Source: DATJXG01 sp035500455 (GTDB lineage: Bacteria > Acidobacteriota > Terriglobia > Terriglobales > Acidobacteriaceae). From it: 27,950 bases of DNA. The DNA is taken from contig DATJXG010000144.1 in the NCBI GenBank assembly GCA_035500455.1, forward strand, positions 1-27,950, in the 5' to 3' direction. A program made the translations under genes and the position numbers. The notes under the pieces were generated by a model that saw nothing but the letters and a program-made list of their open reading frames with translations, searched no databases and was not told the DNA's origin. Shown here in pieces: positions 15,843-24,008 of the stretch (positions within the stretch are counted from its first letter, which is position 1; the number at the start of each line of letters is the position of its first letter).

Positions 15843-17159
15843 GTGAGCGTTCGCAAGCCTTCTGCAGTTCTCCACATCGTTTCTGGCCTGGCAGTTCTGC
15901 TTCTGATTGTGGGCAGCAGCCTTGCCGCGACCGTCAACACCGGCAACCTCGCCAGCAGCCACAAGGCAAAATCGCGTTCGGTCAATGAAAGTCAGCACGC
16001 CCGCAAACACATGCGCAGGCTTGCCCACGCTCGCGCCGTGCGACGTCGGAGGGTTCGTTCCGCCGCCCTGCGGACAAGTACCGCCGGCCACAGCGCCGTT
16101 GCTCCAAGGACCACGGCAACTCTGGCGCACACCCGGCGCCGCCGGGTACACCGTTATTATGAGCGCTTTTACACCAGTTCCTTCGCCACGGATATCACCG
16201 CCGGTGACGTAACCGAGGGCGAAGACCCGGTCGTGCGCCAGGCGGCGATTGACGCACTGGGCGATATGAACGGAACCGTCGTGGCAATTGAGCCCACCAG
16301 CGGTCGCATTCTCGCCATGGTGAATCAGAGGCTGGCGCTTTCCAGCGGGGCGCAGCCGTGCTCCACCATCAAGCTCTCGGTGGCTCTGGCAGCCTTGAAT
16401 GAAGGGCTAATCACCAAGGACACACCGGTCGCCCTGGGCCGCCGCAGCCGCATGACGCTCACCGAAGCCCTGGCCCACTCCAACAACGCCTTTTTTGAGT
16501 CGCTGGGCCGGCGGCTGGGTTTCGAGAAGGTCAGCTACTACGCTCATGAGTATGGTCTGGGTGAAATGGCCGGCTACAACATCCCCGGCGAGAAGCTGGG
16601 AACCTATCCAACAGAAGAGATTTCCGCCAAGGATGGCGGCGTGGGGAAGATGTGCTCCTTCGGCGAAGGCGTATCGATGACCCCGCTGCAGTTGGGCGCG
16701 CTGGTTTCGGCCATCGCCAACGGCGGCACACTGTACTATCTGCAGCATCCGACAACCCCCGATCAAGTGGCGGACTTTCAGCCCAAGGTGAAGCGGCAAC
16801 TCAACATCGCCCCGCTGATTCCGGAAATTTCTGATGGCATGGCGGGCGCGGTCAGCTATGGCACCGCCCGCACTGTGCGGCTCAACTTCAACGAAGAGGA
16901 AATCCTGGGCAAGACCGGCACCTGCTCTCACGAGGGTACCCGCTTTGGATGGTTTGCCTCTTACGCGAACACTGAGGTTGGGCGCGTGGTACTGGTAGTG
17001 TTCCTGCAAGGCGGCCGGCCGACGTTCGGCCCCAAGGCGGCTGAAATCGCCGGGCGCATGTATCGCAATCTTTACGATCACAGCTTTTTCGCCGCGCGGC
17101 CCCCGGCTATCCCCTCAGATTCCGCGGATGCGAACCAGCCGGCACCGACGCACCAGTAG
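15843..17159 (+). CDS. Penicillin-binding-protein-type transpeptidase
   Basis: A protein of 438 residues from the GTG at 15843. It has an N-terminal membrane anchor (about 10-29, HIVSGLAVLLLIVGSSLAA), an Arg/Ala-rich linker (about 50-105), and a penicillin-binding transpeptidase domain. The three active-site motifs are visible: STIK (S174-K177), SNN (213-215) and KTGT (from 357). The catalytic domain therefore lies in the periplasm and should cross-link or trim peptidoglycan. It is shorter than class B PBPs and has no obvious dimerisation domain. The frame stays open upstream to 15690, with an ATG at 15738, but that stretch looks like a structured leader. A sharp terminator follows the gene. 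Regulation by c-di-GMP is inferred. Confidence 0.87.
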   Translation: MSVRKPSAVLHIVSGLAVLLLIVGSSLAATVNTGNLASSHKAKSRSVNESQHARKHMRRLAHARAVRRRRVRSAALRTSTAGHSAVAPRTTATLAHTRRRRVHRYYERFYTSSFATDITAGDVTEGEDPVVRQAAIDALGDMNGTVVAIEPTSGRILAMVNQRLALSSGAQPCSTIKLSVALAALNEGLITKDTPVALGRRSRMTLTEALAHSNNAFFESLGRRLGFEKVSYYAHEYGLGEMAGYNIPGEKLGTYPTEEISAKDGGVGKMCSFGEGVSMTPLQLGALVSAIANGGTLYYLQHPTTPDQVADFQPKVKRQLNIAPLIPEISDGMAGAVSYGTARTVRLNFNEEEILGKTGTCSHEGTRFGWFASYANTEVGRVVLVVFLQGGRPTFGPKAAEIAGRMYRNLYDHSFFAARPPAIPSDSADANQPAPTHQ

Positions 17160-17189
17160 TCTCGATCACAGCTTTCGAGGTTCTCAACG

Positions 17190-17220
17190 ACGGAGCGCGA
17201 ATGCGCTCCGTTTCGTCTTT
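17190..17220 (+). terminator. Rho-independent terminator of the transpeptidase gene
   Basis: ACGGAGCGC (17190-17198) and GCGCTCCGT (17203-17211) form a perfect 9-bp stem with a GAAT tetraloop, followed by the T-rich TTCGTCTTT. Confidence 0.85.
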
Positions 17221-17330
17221 GCGATTGCCTCGCTCAGAACCTTGATCCCGGCCACCTAATGCGGCGGTCAGCGCTCCGCAATTTTTTCGTGTAAATTCTG
17301 AACTGGGTCGCGCGCTACCGAACGATTGCT

Positions 17331-18152
17331 TTGTCCTCGCCGCCAAATCCCGGGTTTGAACCAATCCCTCAGCCTCCGGATTCTCCGGCCGCTCCACCGC
17401 TTCCGCCGCCGGCACCGCCGGTCGAAAATCCGCCCTGGAGCGGTTGGGATGTTGCCAAAATCGTGGTGCTGACTCTCGCTTCGGTCTTCCTCTTCCTGCT
17501 GATAACGGCGCTGGCGGCGCAGCGCCTGCTGTATCCTCACGTTCCATTCTCCGAAGTGGCGAACTACCCTCTGGTAACCGTGCTGGCGCAGTTGTTGGCT
17601 TACCTGGCTGTACTGGCCTTCATGTTTTTCCTGGCTACCGGGCGTCCCGGCCAGACATTTCCCCAGGCGCTGCGCTGGAACTGGCGGTCGAACTGGGCAG
17701 CCTATCTCCTGGCAGGCGTTGCCCTCTCGCTGGGTTTGCAATTTTTCGCGCACTTCCTCCCCATGCCCAAGGAACTGCCGATGGACCGTTTTTTTCGTAC
17801 TCCGCTCGACGCCTGGGCCCTGGCCATCTTTGGAGTCACCTTTGCCCCGATGATGGAGGAATTTTTCTTTCGCGGGTTTCTCTATCCCGTGCTGGCGAGG
17901 CGGCTGGGAGCCGTGGCTGCGGTCATTCTTACTTCCATTGGATTCTGCCTGATTCACGTGGAACAACTGGGACATGCCTGGGCCCCGGTGCTGGTGATCT
18001 TTCTGGTTGGACTGGCGCTCACCATCACCCGGGCAGTCACCAAGTCGGTGTCGGCAAGCCTTCTGATCCACGCCGCCTACAATGGCACGCTTTCCTTCCT
18101 GATGTTCGTAGGTACGAGCGGGTTCCGCCACCTGGAAAAGTTGAGCCAGTAA
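17331..18152 (+). CDS. CPBP-family intramembrane metalloprotease
   Basis: A 273-residue membrane protein. The N-terminal 40 residues are Pro-rich and cytoplasmic; about seven hydrophobic segments follow. The CPBP/CAAX-protease signature is present: EEFFFRGFLYPVLARR (EExxxR) near residue 180, then FCLIHVEQLGHAW with its His, and a final SLLIHAAYNGT block. Bacterial members cleave or process membrane peptides, and some give immunity to bacteriocins; the target here is unknown. The only start in frame after the preceding stop is a TTG at 17331 without a clear ribosome-binding site, so the N-terminus is uncertain. Confidence 0.88.
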   Translation: MSSPPNPGFEPIPQPPDSPAAPPLPPPAPPVENPPWSGWDVAKIVVLTLASVFLFLLITALAAQRLLYPHVPFSEVANYPLVTVLAQLLAYLAVLAFMFFLATGRPGQTFPQALRWNWRSNWAAYLLAGVALSLGLQFFAHFLPMPKELPMDRFFRTPLDAWALAIFGVTFAPMMEEFFFRGFLYPVLARRLGAVAAVILTSIGFCLIHVEQLGHAWAPVLVIFLVGLALTITRAVTKSVSASLLIHAAYNGTLSFLMFVGTSGFRHLEKLSQ

Positions 18153-18306
18153 GCTCGGGAGCTATCCGGTGGTTCTGCGAAATTGGCCGGATCGATGCCG
18201 CCTGGAAAAACCATCCGGATAAGGAAATTCTAATCCCGCCGCACTAAAGTATTTCCCCTGGCTGACGTTAGTCACGGTAAGAACCCGGAAGGGAGCCCCA
18301 CAATCC

Positions 18307-18636
18307 ATGGCAACGTCGATTTCCGCACTCGCCTCACTGAGCCAGACTGCGCAATCCAGAAGGCAAGAGCAGCAACAAAAACCAGCCTCGCAAAACGCCG
18401 ATCCGTTGGTAGTGGCGGCGCGACACCTGCCCGCGCAAGCGTCTTCAGGGACAGCCACTCCGCAGGCCGCCACACAGCCGGCCGCCAACCTGCTGGCGCA
18501 GGCGCCGGCATCACAAGCGGCGGCTAATAGCAACAGCGCTCAAGCCGCAGCCGCGCACCAGAATCAGGCACAGTCTGCAACCCAAGCGCGCCCCAACCAG
18601 CCGAATTCCTATTCCTCCATCGACATAAGAGCCTGA
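18307..18636 (+). CDS. Small Ala/Gln-rich protein of unknown function
   Basis: A 109-residue protein made almost entirely of Ala, Gln, Ser, Asn, Pro and Thr, with no Cys, no Trp and no signal peptide or membrane segment. It is likely disordered. A GGAAGGGAG element lies somewhat far (about 10 bp) upstream of the ATG. A strong rho-independent terminator sits 25 bp after the stop, which supports it as a real transcription unit even though the composition alone would be weak evidence. I recognise no family. The codon pattern, rich in GCC/GCG and CAG, matches the window. Confidence 0.6.
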   Translation: MATSISALASLSQTAQSRRQEQQQKPASQNADPLVVAARHLPAQASSGTATPQAATQPAANLLAQAPASQAAANSNSAQAAAAHQNQAQSATQARPNQPNSYSSIDIRA

Positions 18637-18660
18637 CTTTAGCTGGCCGAACACCCCCTT

Positions 18661-18699
18661 GGGTCCTGCAGCACTCACTGCGGGACCCTATTTTTCTTT
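18661..18699 (+). terminator. Strong rho-independent terminator after the small Ala/Gln-rich gene
   Basis: GGGTCCTGCAG (18661-18671) pairs with CTGCGGGACCC (18678-18688): 11 bp with one T-G wobble and a 6-nt loop, followed directly by TATTTTTCTTT. Confidence 0.92.
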
Positions 18700-18819
18700 G
18701 GAGTTTTGGGGCCTTCACCATCGCGCATGGCCTCCACGGGTGCCTGAGCGAAAATCTCGAATCGAAACTCACACGCAAGGAATCTGTGAGGCAGCTCTCC
18801 CTGCAAAGAAGGCGCCCCT

Positions 18820-19281
18820 GTGGACATCAAAGACTTCCATCGCCTGTTTTCTTACGACGGCTGGGCCAATCGGGAAGTGTTGGCGGCGCTTCATGAGCGT
18901 CCCAATCCCCGCGCGCTGCAACTCGCGGCCCACATCCTGGCCGCCCAGACTTTGTGGCTGGAACGGCTCCGGCAGCAACCACAAAGCACGCCGGTGTGGC
19001 CATCGCCAAACCGCCAGGAGTGTGAAGCGCAAGCGCAGAAGCTCTCCGGCCTGTGGCGCGACTACCTGACTGAAACCGGCGACGCAGGCCTGGAGCGCAA
19101 CATTCTCTACAAGAACACGGTGGGTGAATCGTGGAGCAGCCGCGTGGCCGACGTTCTCATGCACGTCATCATGCACTCCGCTTACCATCGCGGCCAGATC
19201 GCCACCGCCATGCGCTCCGCCGGCACGACTCCGGCATACACGGACTTCATCCACAGCATCCGCCAAGGATTTGTGGAGTGA
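18820..19281 (+). CDS. DinB-family metal-dependent protein
   Basis: A 153-residue protein from a GTG start, with a loosely spaced AAGAAGG upstream. The fold is the DinB/YfiT four-helix bundle. The metal-binding His triad is visible as H38 (AAHILAA) and H119/H123 (IMHSAYHRGQ), and FSYDGWANREVL at the N-terminus is typical. DinB-like proteins include bacillithiol- and mycothiol-dependent transferases and many of unknown function; the thiol or substrate is unknown. A second, distant DinB gene lies at 26946-27569. Confidence 0.9.
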   Translation: MDIKDFHRLFSYDGWANREVLAALHERPNPRALQLAAHILAAQTLWLERLRQQPQSTPVWPSPNRQECEAQAQKLSGLWRDYLTETGDAGLERNILYKNTVGESWSSRVADVLMHVIMHSAYHRGQIATAMRSAGTTPAYTDFIHSIRQGFVE

Positions 19282-19291
19282 GAAGGGTGTT

Positions 19292-19331
19292 ATCTCCGCG
19301 AACTCGGCGGCAGTTCTCGGCGCCCTCGGCG
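19292..19331 (+). repeat. Four nonamer repeat units, consensus NNCTCGGCG
   Basis: Units at 19292-19300, 19301-19309, 19314-19322 and 19323-19331 follow NNCTCGGCG (the first has CTCCGCG), with a 4-bp interruption after the second. The array starts 10 bp after the DinB stop codon and encodes nothing recognisable. Confidence 0.6.
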
Positions 19332-19368
19332 CTTTAAGATTTTGTTTTTTTGCCGCCAGCTGACAAAT

Positions 19369-19432
19369 CTTCGTGTTCTTTGCACAGTTTGCGGTGAACA
19401 ATTGCATCCAAGATCGCGAAGAACGCAAAGAA
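19369..19432. repeat. Opposed TTCTTTGCG-type nonamer repeats
   Basis: The left block (19369-19394) reads as units close to TTCTTTGCG on the plus strand. The right block (19412-19432) carries two such units on the minus strand. The blocks can form an imperfect long hairpin. Together with the array at 19292 it fills most of the 264-bp gap before pgsA, where no gene is seen. Confidence 0.5.
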
Positions 19433-19545
19433 AGGCACTTCCGCTGTTTCCTTCAGATTGCTTTCGCCCACCCCGGAGCGCATAATTTGGCCAGTCCGTC
19501 CTTTCCCGGTCCAGGTGGCCGTGCGGCGGGCGGCCCGGCTCTCTG

Positions 19546-20196
19546 GTGAACCTGCCCAATTCCATCACGCTCAGCCGCATCTTCAGCATCCCGCTGCTGA
19601 TCTGGATTCTTTCCAGCAGCCGCTTCCCCAGCGCCGACGGCCAAAAGGAGTTACTGGCTTCCGCCCTGTTCATCGCCGCCTCCATCACCGACGGCATCGA
19701 TGGCTACCTCGCCCGCAAGCGCGGCCAGATCACGACTATGGGCATTCTGCTCGACCCGCTGGCCGACAAGATGCTCATCGCCGCCGCCTTCGTGACCCTG
19801 GTGCAGTTCAACCCCAGCCTGGTTCCGGCGTGGATGGCGGTTGTGATCATCGGCCGGGAATTCCTGGTGAGCGGCCTGCGCTCCATCGCCGCCTCCGAGG
19901 GCTTTACTATCGAGGCCAGCAACCTGGGAAAATTTAAGATGGTGGTGCAGATCGTTTCCGTGGTCGCGGTGATCCTCGACCACTGCTGGAAGGAATGGCC
20001 GGTATACGGTAATTACGTTTTCCCCGTGCACTGGATCGCGATCTTCGCCATCTGGTTCATGGTGGCGCTGTCGCTATTTTCCGCGGGGGATTACTTCTAC
20101 GCTTTCTGGTCCAAGATCGACCGGCAGGTGGTGAGGAGCCGCCGCCGCGCCTTCGTCCTCAGCCGGCGGAGGAAACACGATGTTCCCGCAACCTGA
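19546..20196 (+). CDS. pgsA: CDP-diacylglycerol-glycerol-3-phosphate 3-phosphatidyltransferase
   Basis: A 216-residue integral membrane enzyme. It makes phosphatidylglycerophosphate from CDP-diacylglycerol and glycerol-3-phosphate, the committed step to phosphatidylglycerol and cardiolipin. The complete CDP-alcohol phosphotransferase signature is visible with correct spacing: D49, D52-G53, A56-R57, G66, D70 and D74. The N-terminal NLPNSITLSRIFSIPLLI is typical of PgsA. About six hydrophobic segments are present. Translation starts at a GTG without a strong ribosome-binding site. The last 17 bases overlap the following AMMECR1 gene, and the Arg-rich C-terminus (RRRAFVLSRRRK) carries that gene's ribosome-binding site. 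Confidence 0.93.
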   Translation: MNLPNSITLSRIFSIPLLIWILSSSRFPSADGQKELLASALFIAASITDGIDGYLARKRGQITTMGILLDPLADKMLIAAAFVTLVQFNPSLVPAWMAVVIIGREFLVSGLRSIAASEGFTIEASNLGKFKMVVQIVSVVAVILDHCWKEWPVYGNYVFPVHWIAIFAIWFMVALSLFSAGDYFYAFWSKIDRQVVRSRRRAFVLSRRRKHDVPAT

Positions 20197-20860
20197 AGTT
20201 CCGCAGCCGCAAGCTTCGCAGTCGGACGTTTCGCAACCCGCGAGTGAACAACCAGCGAGTGCGCAAGCGGCGAATGTACGATCCGCAAGTCTGCAACTCA
20301 CGAGTACGCAATCCAGAGACGAGTTTTCTCCGGAAGAGCGCCGGATGCTGTTGACCCTGGCTCACGAGGCCATCGCCTCCGCGTTAGCCGGGCGCGAGAT
20401 TCCGCTGGATCCGCCCACCGCTCACCTCGCCGAGCCGCGAGGGGCTTTCACCACGCTCTACCTGCACCATCAACTCCGGGGCTGTGTCGGCCACGTTGTG
20501 CCCATCGATTCCATTTATCGCACGGTGGCGGAAACCGCGCGCGCCGCGGCTTTCGAAGATCCGCGCTTCCCGCCTGTCAGGCGCGCGGAGTTGCCCGGGC
20601 TGCAAATTTCGCTGAGCATCCTGTCGCCGCTCACGCGCATCCGGGCGGAAGAAGTTGAAATCGGCCGCCACGGATTGCTGGTGAGCCTTGGCGCCCGCCG
20701 CGGCCTGCTGCTGCCGCAGGTCCCCGCAGAGCAGGGCTGGGACCGCATCACCTTCCTGGAACAAACCTGCCATAAGGCTGGCCTGCCGCGAGATGCGTGG
20801 CAAAGAGGCGCCACCCTGGAAGCGTTCACCGCGGAAATCTTCGGCGACGATGCGCAATAG
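20180..20860 (+). CDS. AMMECR1-domain protein
   Basis: A 226-residue protein whose residues about 50-222 form an AMMECR1 domain, including the invariant LRGCVG motif (99-104), EDPRFPPVRRAELPGLQISLSILSP and GLLLPQVPAEQGWD. The N-terminal 48 residues are low-complexity Gln/Ser/Ala/Pro and look like a disordered tail; a later start is not evident before the domain. The ATG has a strong GGAGGAAA site inside the end of pgsA, so translation is probably coupled. The biochemical function of the AMMECR1 family is unsettled; bacterial and archaeal copies often accompany MEMO and radical-SAM genes, which are absent here. Confidence 0.9.
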   Translation: MFPQPEVPQPQASQSDVSQPASEQPASAQAANVRSASLQLTSTQSRDEFSPEERRMLLTLAHEAIASALAGREIPLDPPTAHLAEPRGAFTTLYLHHQLRGCVGHVVPIDSIYRTVAETARAAAFEDPRFPPVRRAELPGLQISLSILSPLTRIRAEEVEIGRHGLLVSLGARRGLLLPQVPAEQGWDRITFLEQTCHKAGLPRDAWQRGATLEAFTAEIFGDDAQ

Positions 20861-20869
20861 GTGAGACAA

Positions 20870-20902
20870 GAAAAATCCGGGAAGGCTTAGCCCTTCCCGG
20901 AT
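20870..20902 (-). terminator. Rho-independent terminator of the minus-strand exported-protein gene
   Basis: ATCCGGGAAGG (20875-20885) and CCTTCCCGGAT (20892-20902) form a perfect 11-bp stem with a 6-nt loop. On the minus strand it is followed by a T-run (A-run 20871-20875 on plus). It may also stop the convergent AMMECR1 transcript. Confidence 0.88.
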
Positions 20903-20938
20903 CGAACTGCGAACATCTCTAAAACTTCCGCTGGACTC

Positions 20939-21889
20939 TTACTGCTCGTCCAACTCAACGTCGTCGCCTACGTGCACATCTTCTAGCGAGAAGACGATCA
21001 TGCCGGTGGAGGTCGACGGGCCGGTGCTCAGTACAACGATTTCTCCCACCGCTCGGCGCGGCATGTCGGCTACGTGGATCGACGGGCCTTTGGTGCGGGT
21101 GAGGAGGTTGGGTTCGAACGCGGCCTGGTTCTTCTCTGTGTCTTCCGACTCGGAGGCTTTGAAGGAGAGCGAATCGACCGGATCCTTCAGATCGGCTTCA
21201 TAAGAGCGCGTGGCGCGGAAATAGTCGCCCACCTTCACCCCCTGGTTGGAGCCTACGTTCAGGTAAACCTTGCCGCCGGTTCCGATCTCGGAGTCGAAGT
21301 CCTTGGCCATCACGATGCGGCCGCTGGTTTTGTTGCTGGCCGGCAGATAACGGTCAAAGCGCACCGGGGAATGGAATGAAATCGGGGTCTTTTCCGCGAA
21401 AGGCACCACGATGTCGCCCGGCACCATGGAATCGCAGCTGAAATCCACCTGAGCCACGGCCATCTTGCTGCGAGTGTCCAGGATGCGCACCCGGCCCAAC
21501 TCCGAGTAGGGCTGGCCGAGCATCTTCAACAGGCGTCCCTGCCCTTGAAACAGTTCCTGCTCGTTGGGGTCGCGCAGTTCGCGCAAGATGGAATATTGCT
21601 GGCCGGCCTGGTAGCTGCCCCCCGTAAGGTAGATCAGGTCGCCATTCTGAAACTTGGAAGCGATCGGAGTATGCAGCCCGCCGGCAACGTAATTCGCGTC
21701 CGGGAGGACGTGCTCGCTGATAAAGCCGGCGCAGTACAAGTCGGCGTCAGTCGGGGTCTGAACCCGCTCGAAGGGAAAGCTGGCCGCAGTCACGATGGGA
21801 TTAGTGCCCGTCTGGTCGCCCGATGTGTTCTGCTGAGCAGAGGCGGCCAGAGCCGCGCACAGCACCAGCAAGAGTCCTGTTTTCTTCAT
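20939..21889 (-). CDS. Exported protein of unknown function
   Basis: A 316-residue protein starting at the ATG at 21889, chosen because GGAGGT lies just upstream and a clear signal peptide follows (MKKTGLLLVLCAALAASAQQ). The frame is open a further 34 codons upstream but that part has no ribosome-binding site. The mature protein is beta-rich. It contains FQNGDLIYLTGGSYQAGQQYSILREL and, later, GGKVYLNVGSNQGVKVGDYFRATR: two glycine-rich modules that recall the C-terminal domain of FlgT-like or LysM-associated envelope proteins. I cannot assign a family with confidence. No Cys is placed for a lipobox. Periplasmic or envelope location is expected. It is transcribed divergently from the aroD-aroE gene. 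Confidence 0.75.
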   Translation of the reverse strand: MKKTGLLLVLCAALAASAQQNTSGDQTGTNPIVTAASFPFERVQTPTDADLYCAGFISEHVLPDANYVAGGLHTPIASKFQNGDLIYLTGGSYQAGQQYSILRELRDPNEQELFQGQGRLLKMLGQPYSELGRVRILDTRSKMAVAQVDFSCDSMVPGDIVVPFAEKTPISFHSPVRFDRYLPASNKTSGRIVMAKDFDSEIGTGGKVYLNVGSNQGVKVGDYFRATRSYEADLKDPVDSLSFKASESEDTEKNQAAFEPNLLTRTKGPSIHVADMPRRAVGEIVVLSTGPSTSTGMIVFSLEDVHVGDDVELDEQ

Positions 21890-22059
21890 GTTACCTCCAA
21901 GTGACCGGCGGCTCTGCCGTCCGATTCCGCTAACTGCCGCAAAGCAAAGGGGTTCACTCAGGACAGTAACAACCGGGCCGGGAGCGGTCAAGGTTACGCT
22001 GGTGTCGGCACATTCACGTTAGAAAGTGTGATCGGCGGGGAAGGATTGTTAATCCCTTG

Positions 22060-22088
22060 TTGCATCTGCAATTACGCGCCTGTAATAT
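22060..22088 (+). promoter_or_regulatory. Candidate promoter of the aroD-aroE gene
   Basis: TTGCAT (22060-22065) and TAATAT (22083-22088) are separated by 17 bp and lie 20 bp upstream of the ATG at 22109. They argue for that start over the GTG at 22028, which would precede the promoter. Confidence 0.45.
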
Positions 22089-22108
22089 CGCGCGTACCGC
22101 ATAGGACG

Positions 22109-23695
22109 ATGGCAGCCTTATTCAACAGCTTTGCGCAGCGCATGGTTCCTTTGCGCCTTCCCCGTGTTTGCATCGCCATTGCGGGGGCTGATCCCACCGA
22201 AATGGTGGAAAAAGCTGACGGCTTGATTCGCGATAACTCCTTCCTGGAGTTCAGATTAGATTACCTTGCCCATCCGGCTCAGGCGCTTCCCAAAATCAAA
22301 CGTTTCACCGAATACCATCCTGAAGCCGTGTGTATCGCCACCTGCCGCCGTGTGGCCGCAGGAGGCAAGTTTCGCGGTTCCCTGGCCTCCCAGCTCGATG
22401 TGCTTACCAAGGCCGCGGCTGCCGGTTGCCGGCTGGCGGATCTCGAGTTGCAGAGCGCCCTCCAGCTTAAGGCAGCGCAGCTGGAACGGCTGCGCGCGCG
22501 TACTGGACTGATCCTTTCTTTTCACGACTTTCGCGCCACCAAAAAGCTGGACGAAACCTTGCAGAAAATGTCCGCGATTCCCGCCGACTATTACAAGATC
22601 GTCACTACCGCGAGTTCGCTCTACGACAACGTCGTGATGATGAAGTTCCTGGAGAAGAACAGCGACCGCTACTCCCTGGTCGGTATGTGTATGGGGGAAC
22701 AGGGGATCATCAGCCGGGTTCTGGGCGTGCGGGCAGGAAGCGCTTTCACCTTCGCCTCCACCAGCCCTGATGAAAAGACAGCTCCCGGGCAAGTCACAGG
22801 GCAGGAGTTGCGCGGGATCTACCGTATCGATCAGGTGGATGCCGCAACGAAAGTGTATGCCGTGGCCGGCGATCCCATTGGCCACTCGCTTTCCCCCGCG
22901 ATCATGAATGCGGCAATGCGTCGGGAGAATGTGAATGGCGTCTATGTCGCGCTGCACGCCAAGGCTTTGAAAGATTTGATGGCGTGCGTGCGCGAGATTC
23001 CGATTCACGGCCTCTCTATCACGATGCCTTACAAAGAGGCCATTCTTAAGTACCTGGACAACACCGACACACATACCACGAAAATCGGCGCCTGCAACAC
23101 GGTGGTGCGGGCGCAGGATGGCAAGCTCTACGGATTCAACACCGACACGGCAGGGGTGGTTCGTCCGCTGGAGCAACGGCTTCCGCTCGCTCAGGCAAAA
23201 GTACTGGTATTGGGAGCGGGCGGCGGAGCGCGGGCCGCGGTTTTCGGCCTGAAGGAGCGCGGGGCGGAAGTCTACATCCTGAACCGCACCGCCGGTCCGG
23301 CGCAGAAGCTGGCGCGCCAAGCCCGGGCCCGAACCATCAAGCGGAAAGACCTGAAAAAGCTGGCTTTCGACGTCATCATCAACGCCACACCGATTGGGAT
23401 GGATGGCAGCAGCGAGTCTCCCTTGCACGAAAGCGAAATCCGCGCGCGTTATGTGTTCGATATGGTTTACGACCCGCAAGAGACCACGCTGCTCAAGCTG
23501 GCGAAGGCACGGGGAGCTGAAACCATCCCGGGAATGGAAATGTTCGTCCACCAGGCCGCCCGCCAGTTTGAGATCTGGACCGGCAAGCCCGCCCCCTGGG
23601 ATGAGATGTTGCGGGTAGTGACGATGGCGCTGCAGGAGCGGGCGGCGGCGCGTAGCACGGGGGAGAAGCCCGTAACTGCAACCAGGAATCGCTAG
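22109..23695 (+). CDS. aroDE: Bifunctional 3-dehydroquinate dehydratase / shikimate dehydrogenase
   Basis: A 528-residue fusion covering steps 3 and 4 of the shikimate pathway in the cytoplasm. Residues about 15-240 are a type I dehydroquinase: EFRLD (E47), the catalytic His in LSFHDF (H139) and the Schiff-base Lys in YYKIVTTA (K163). Residues about 250-510 are shikimate dehydrogenase: GDPIGHSLSP, TMPYKE (catalytic K309), NTDTAG (D346), the NADP-binding GAGGGARAA and NATPIGM. All key residues are present, so both activities should work. The ATG at 22109 follows AGGA and a candidate promoter; the frame is open to 22028. Plants, Chlamydiae and some other bacteria have the same fusion. Confidence 0.95.
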   Translation: MAALFNSFAQRMVPLRLPRVCIAIAGADPTEMVEKADGLIRDNSFLEFRLDYLAHPAQALPKIKRFTEYHPEAVCIATCRRVAAGGKFRGSLASQLDVLTKAAAAGCRLADLELQSALQLKAAQLERLRARTGLILSFHDFRATKKLDETLQKMSAIPADYYKIVTTASSLYDNVVMMKFLEKNSDRYSLVGMCMGEQGIISRVLGVRAGSAFTFASTSPDEKTAPGQVTGQELRGIYRIDQVDAATKVYAVAGDPIGHSLSPAIMNAAMRRENVNGVYVALHAKALKDLMACVREIPIHGLSITMPYKEAILKYLDNTDTHTTKIGACNTVVRAQDGKLYGFNTDTAGVVRPLEQRLPLAQAKVLVLGAGGGARAAVFGLKERGAEVYILNRTAGPAQKLARQARARTIKRKDLKKLAFDVIINATPIGMDGSSESPLHESEIRARYVFDMVYDPQETTLLKLAKARGAETIPGMEMFVHQAARQFEIWTGKPAPWDEMLRVVTMALQERAAARSTGEKPVTATRNR

Positions 23696-24008
23696 CTGGG
23701 CCACCCGGATGCCGGTTTTCCTGCTCGATGCCCTTATGTTTCAGCGGTTTTGGCGGAGTCCTCGGACTGAATCGGTTTAACCCGCCACGTAAACGTTTTC
23801 GCCAAGCTTTCGCCAAGATGCACACTGCCACGAAAAGGTTGCAATTTGCCCCGGTTTAGCAGTAAGATGCCTATCGGACGCGAGATTGTTGGCCGCGTTC
23901 ACTCGTCGATGTACTGCCCTTTCTTCCTAGGTTCAAGGTCGTAAGCCAAACTGCACGGATACCCGTGGCGTACTGTTGCGCGCGGGACCAGGTTCGGAGA
24001 GACCTCTT
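23696..24008. other. Intergenic region upstream of the GvpL/F gene
   Basis: About 313 bases with no supported gene. It contains a 10-bp direct repeat, TTTCGCCAAG at 23797-23806 and 23808-23817 (11-bp period, one helical turn), shortly upstream of a candidate promoter. No terminator for the aroD-aroE gene is clear. Confidence 0.5.
23839..23868 (+). promoter_or_regulatory. Candidate promoter of the GvpL/F gene
   Basis: TTGCAA (23839-23844) and TAAGAT (23863-23868) are separated by 18 bp. A start here would give a leader of about 130 bases. The direct repeat 22 bp upstream could be an activator site. Confidence 0.35.

Noticed and set aside
16407..17081. 224-codon minus-strand frame opposite the transpeptidase
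   Set aside because: The plus strand carries STIK, SNN and KTGT in order; the opposite product has no features.
22256..23704. 482-codon minus-strand frame opposite aroD-aroE
   Set aside because: Its product is rich in His, Gln, Arg and Gly with no family features. The plus strand encodes a complete aroD-aroE fusion with all catalytic residues.
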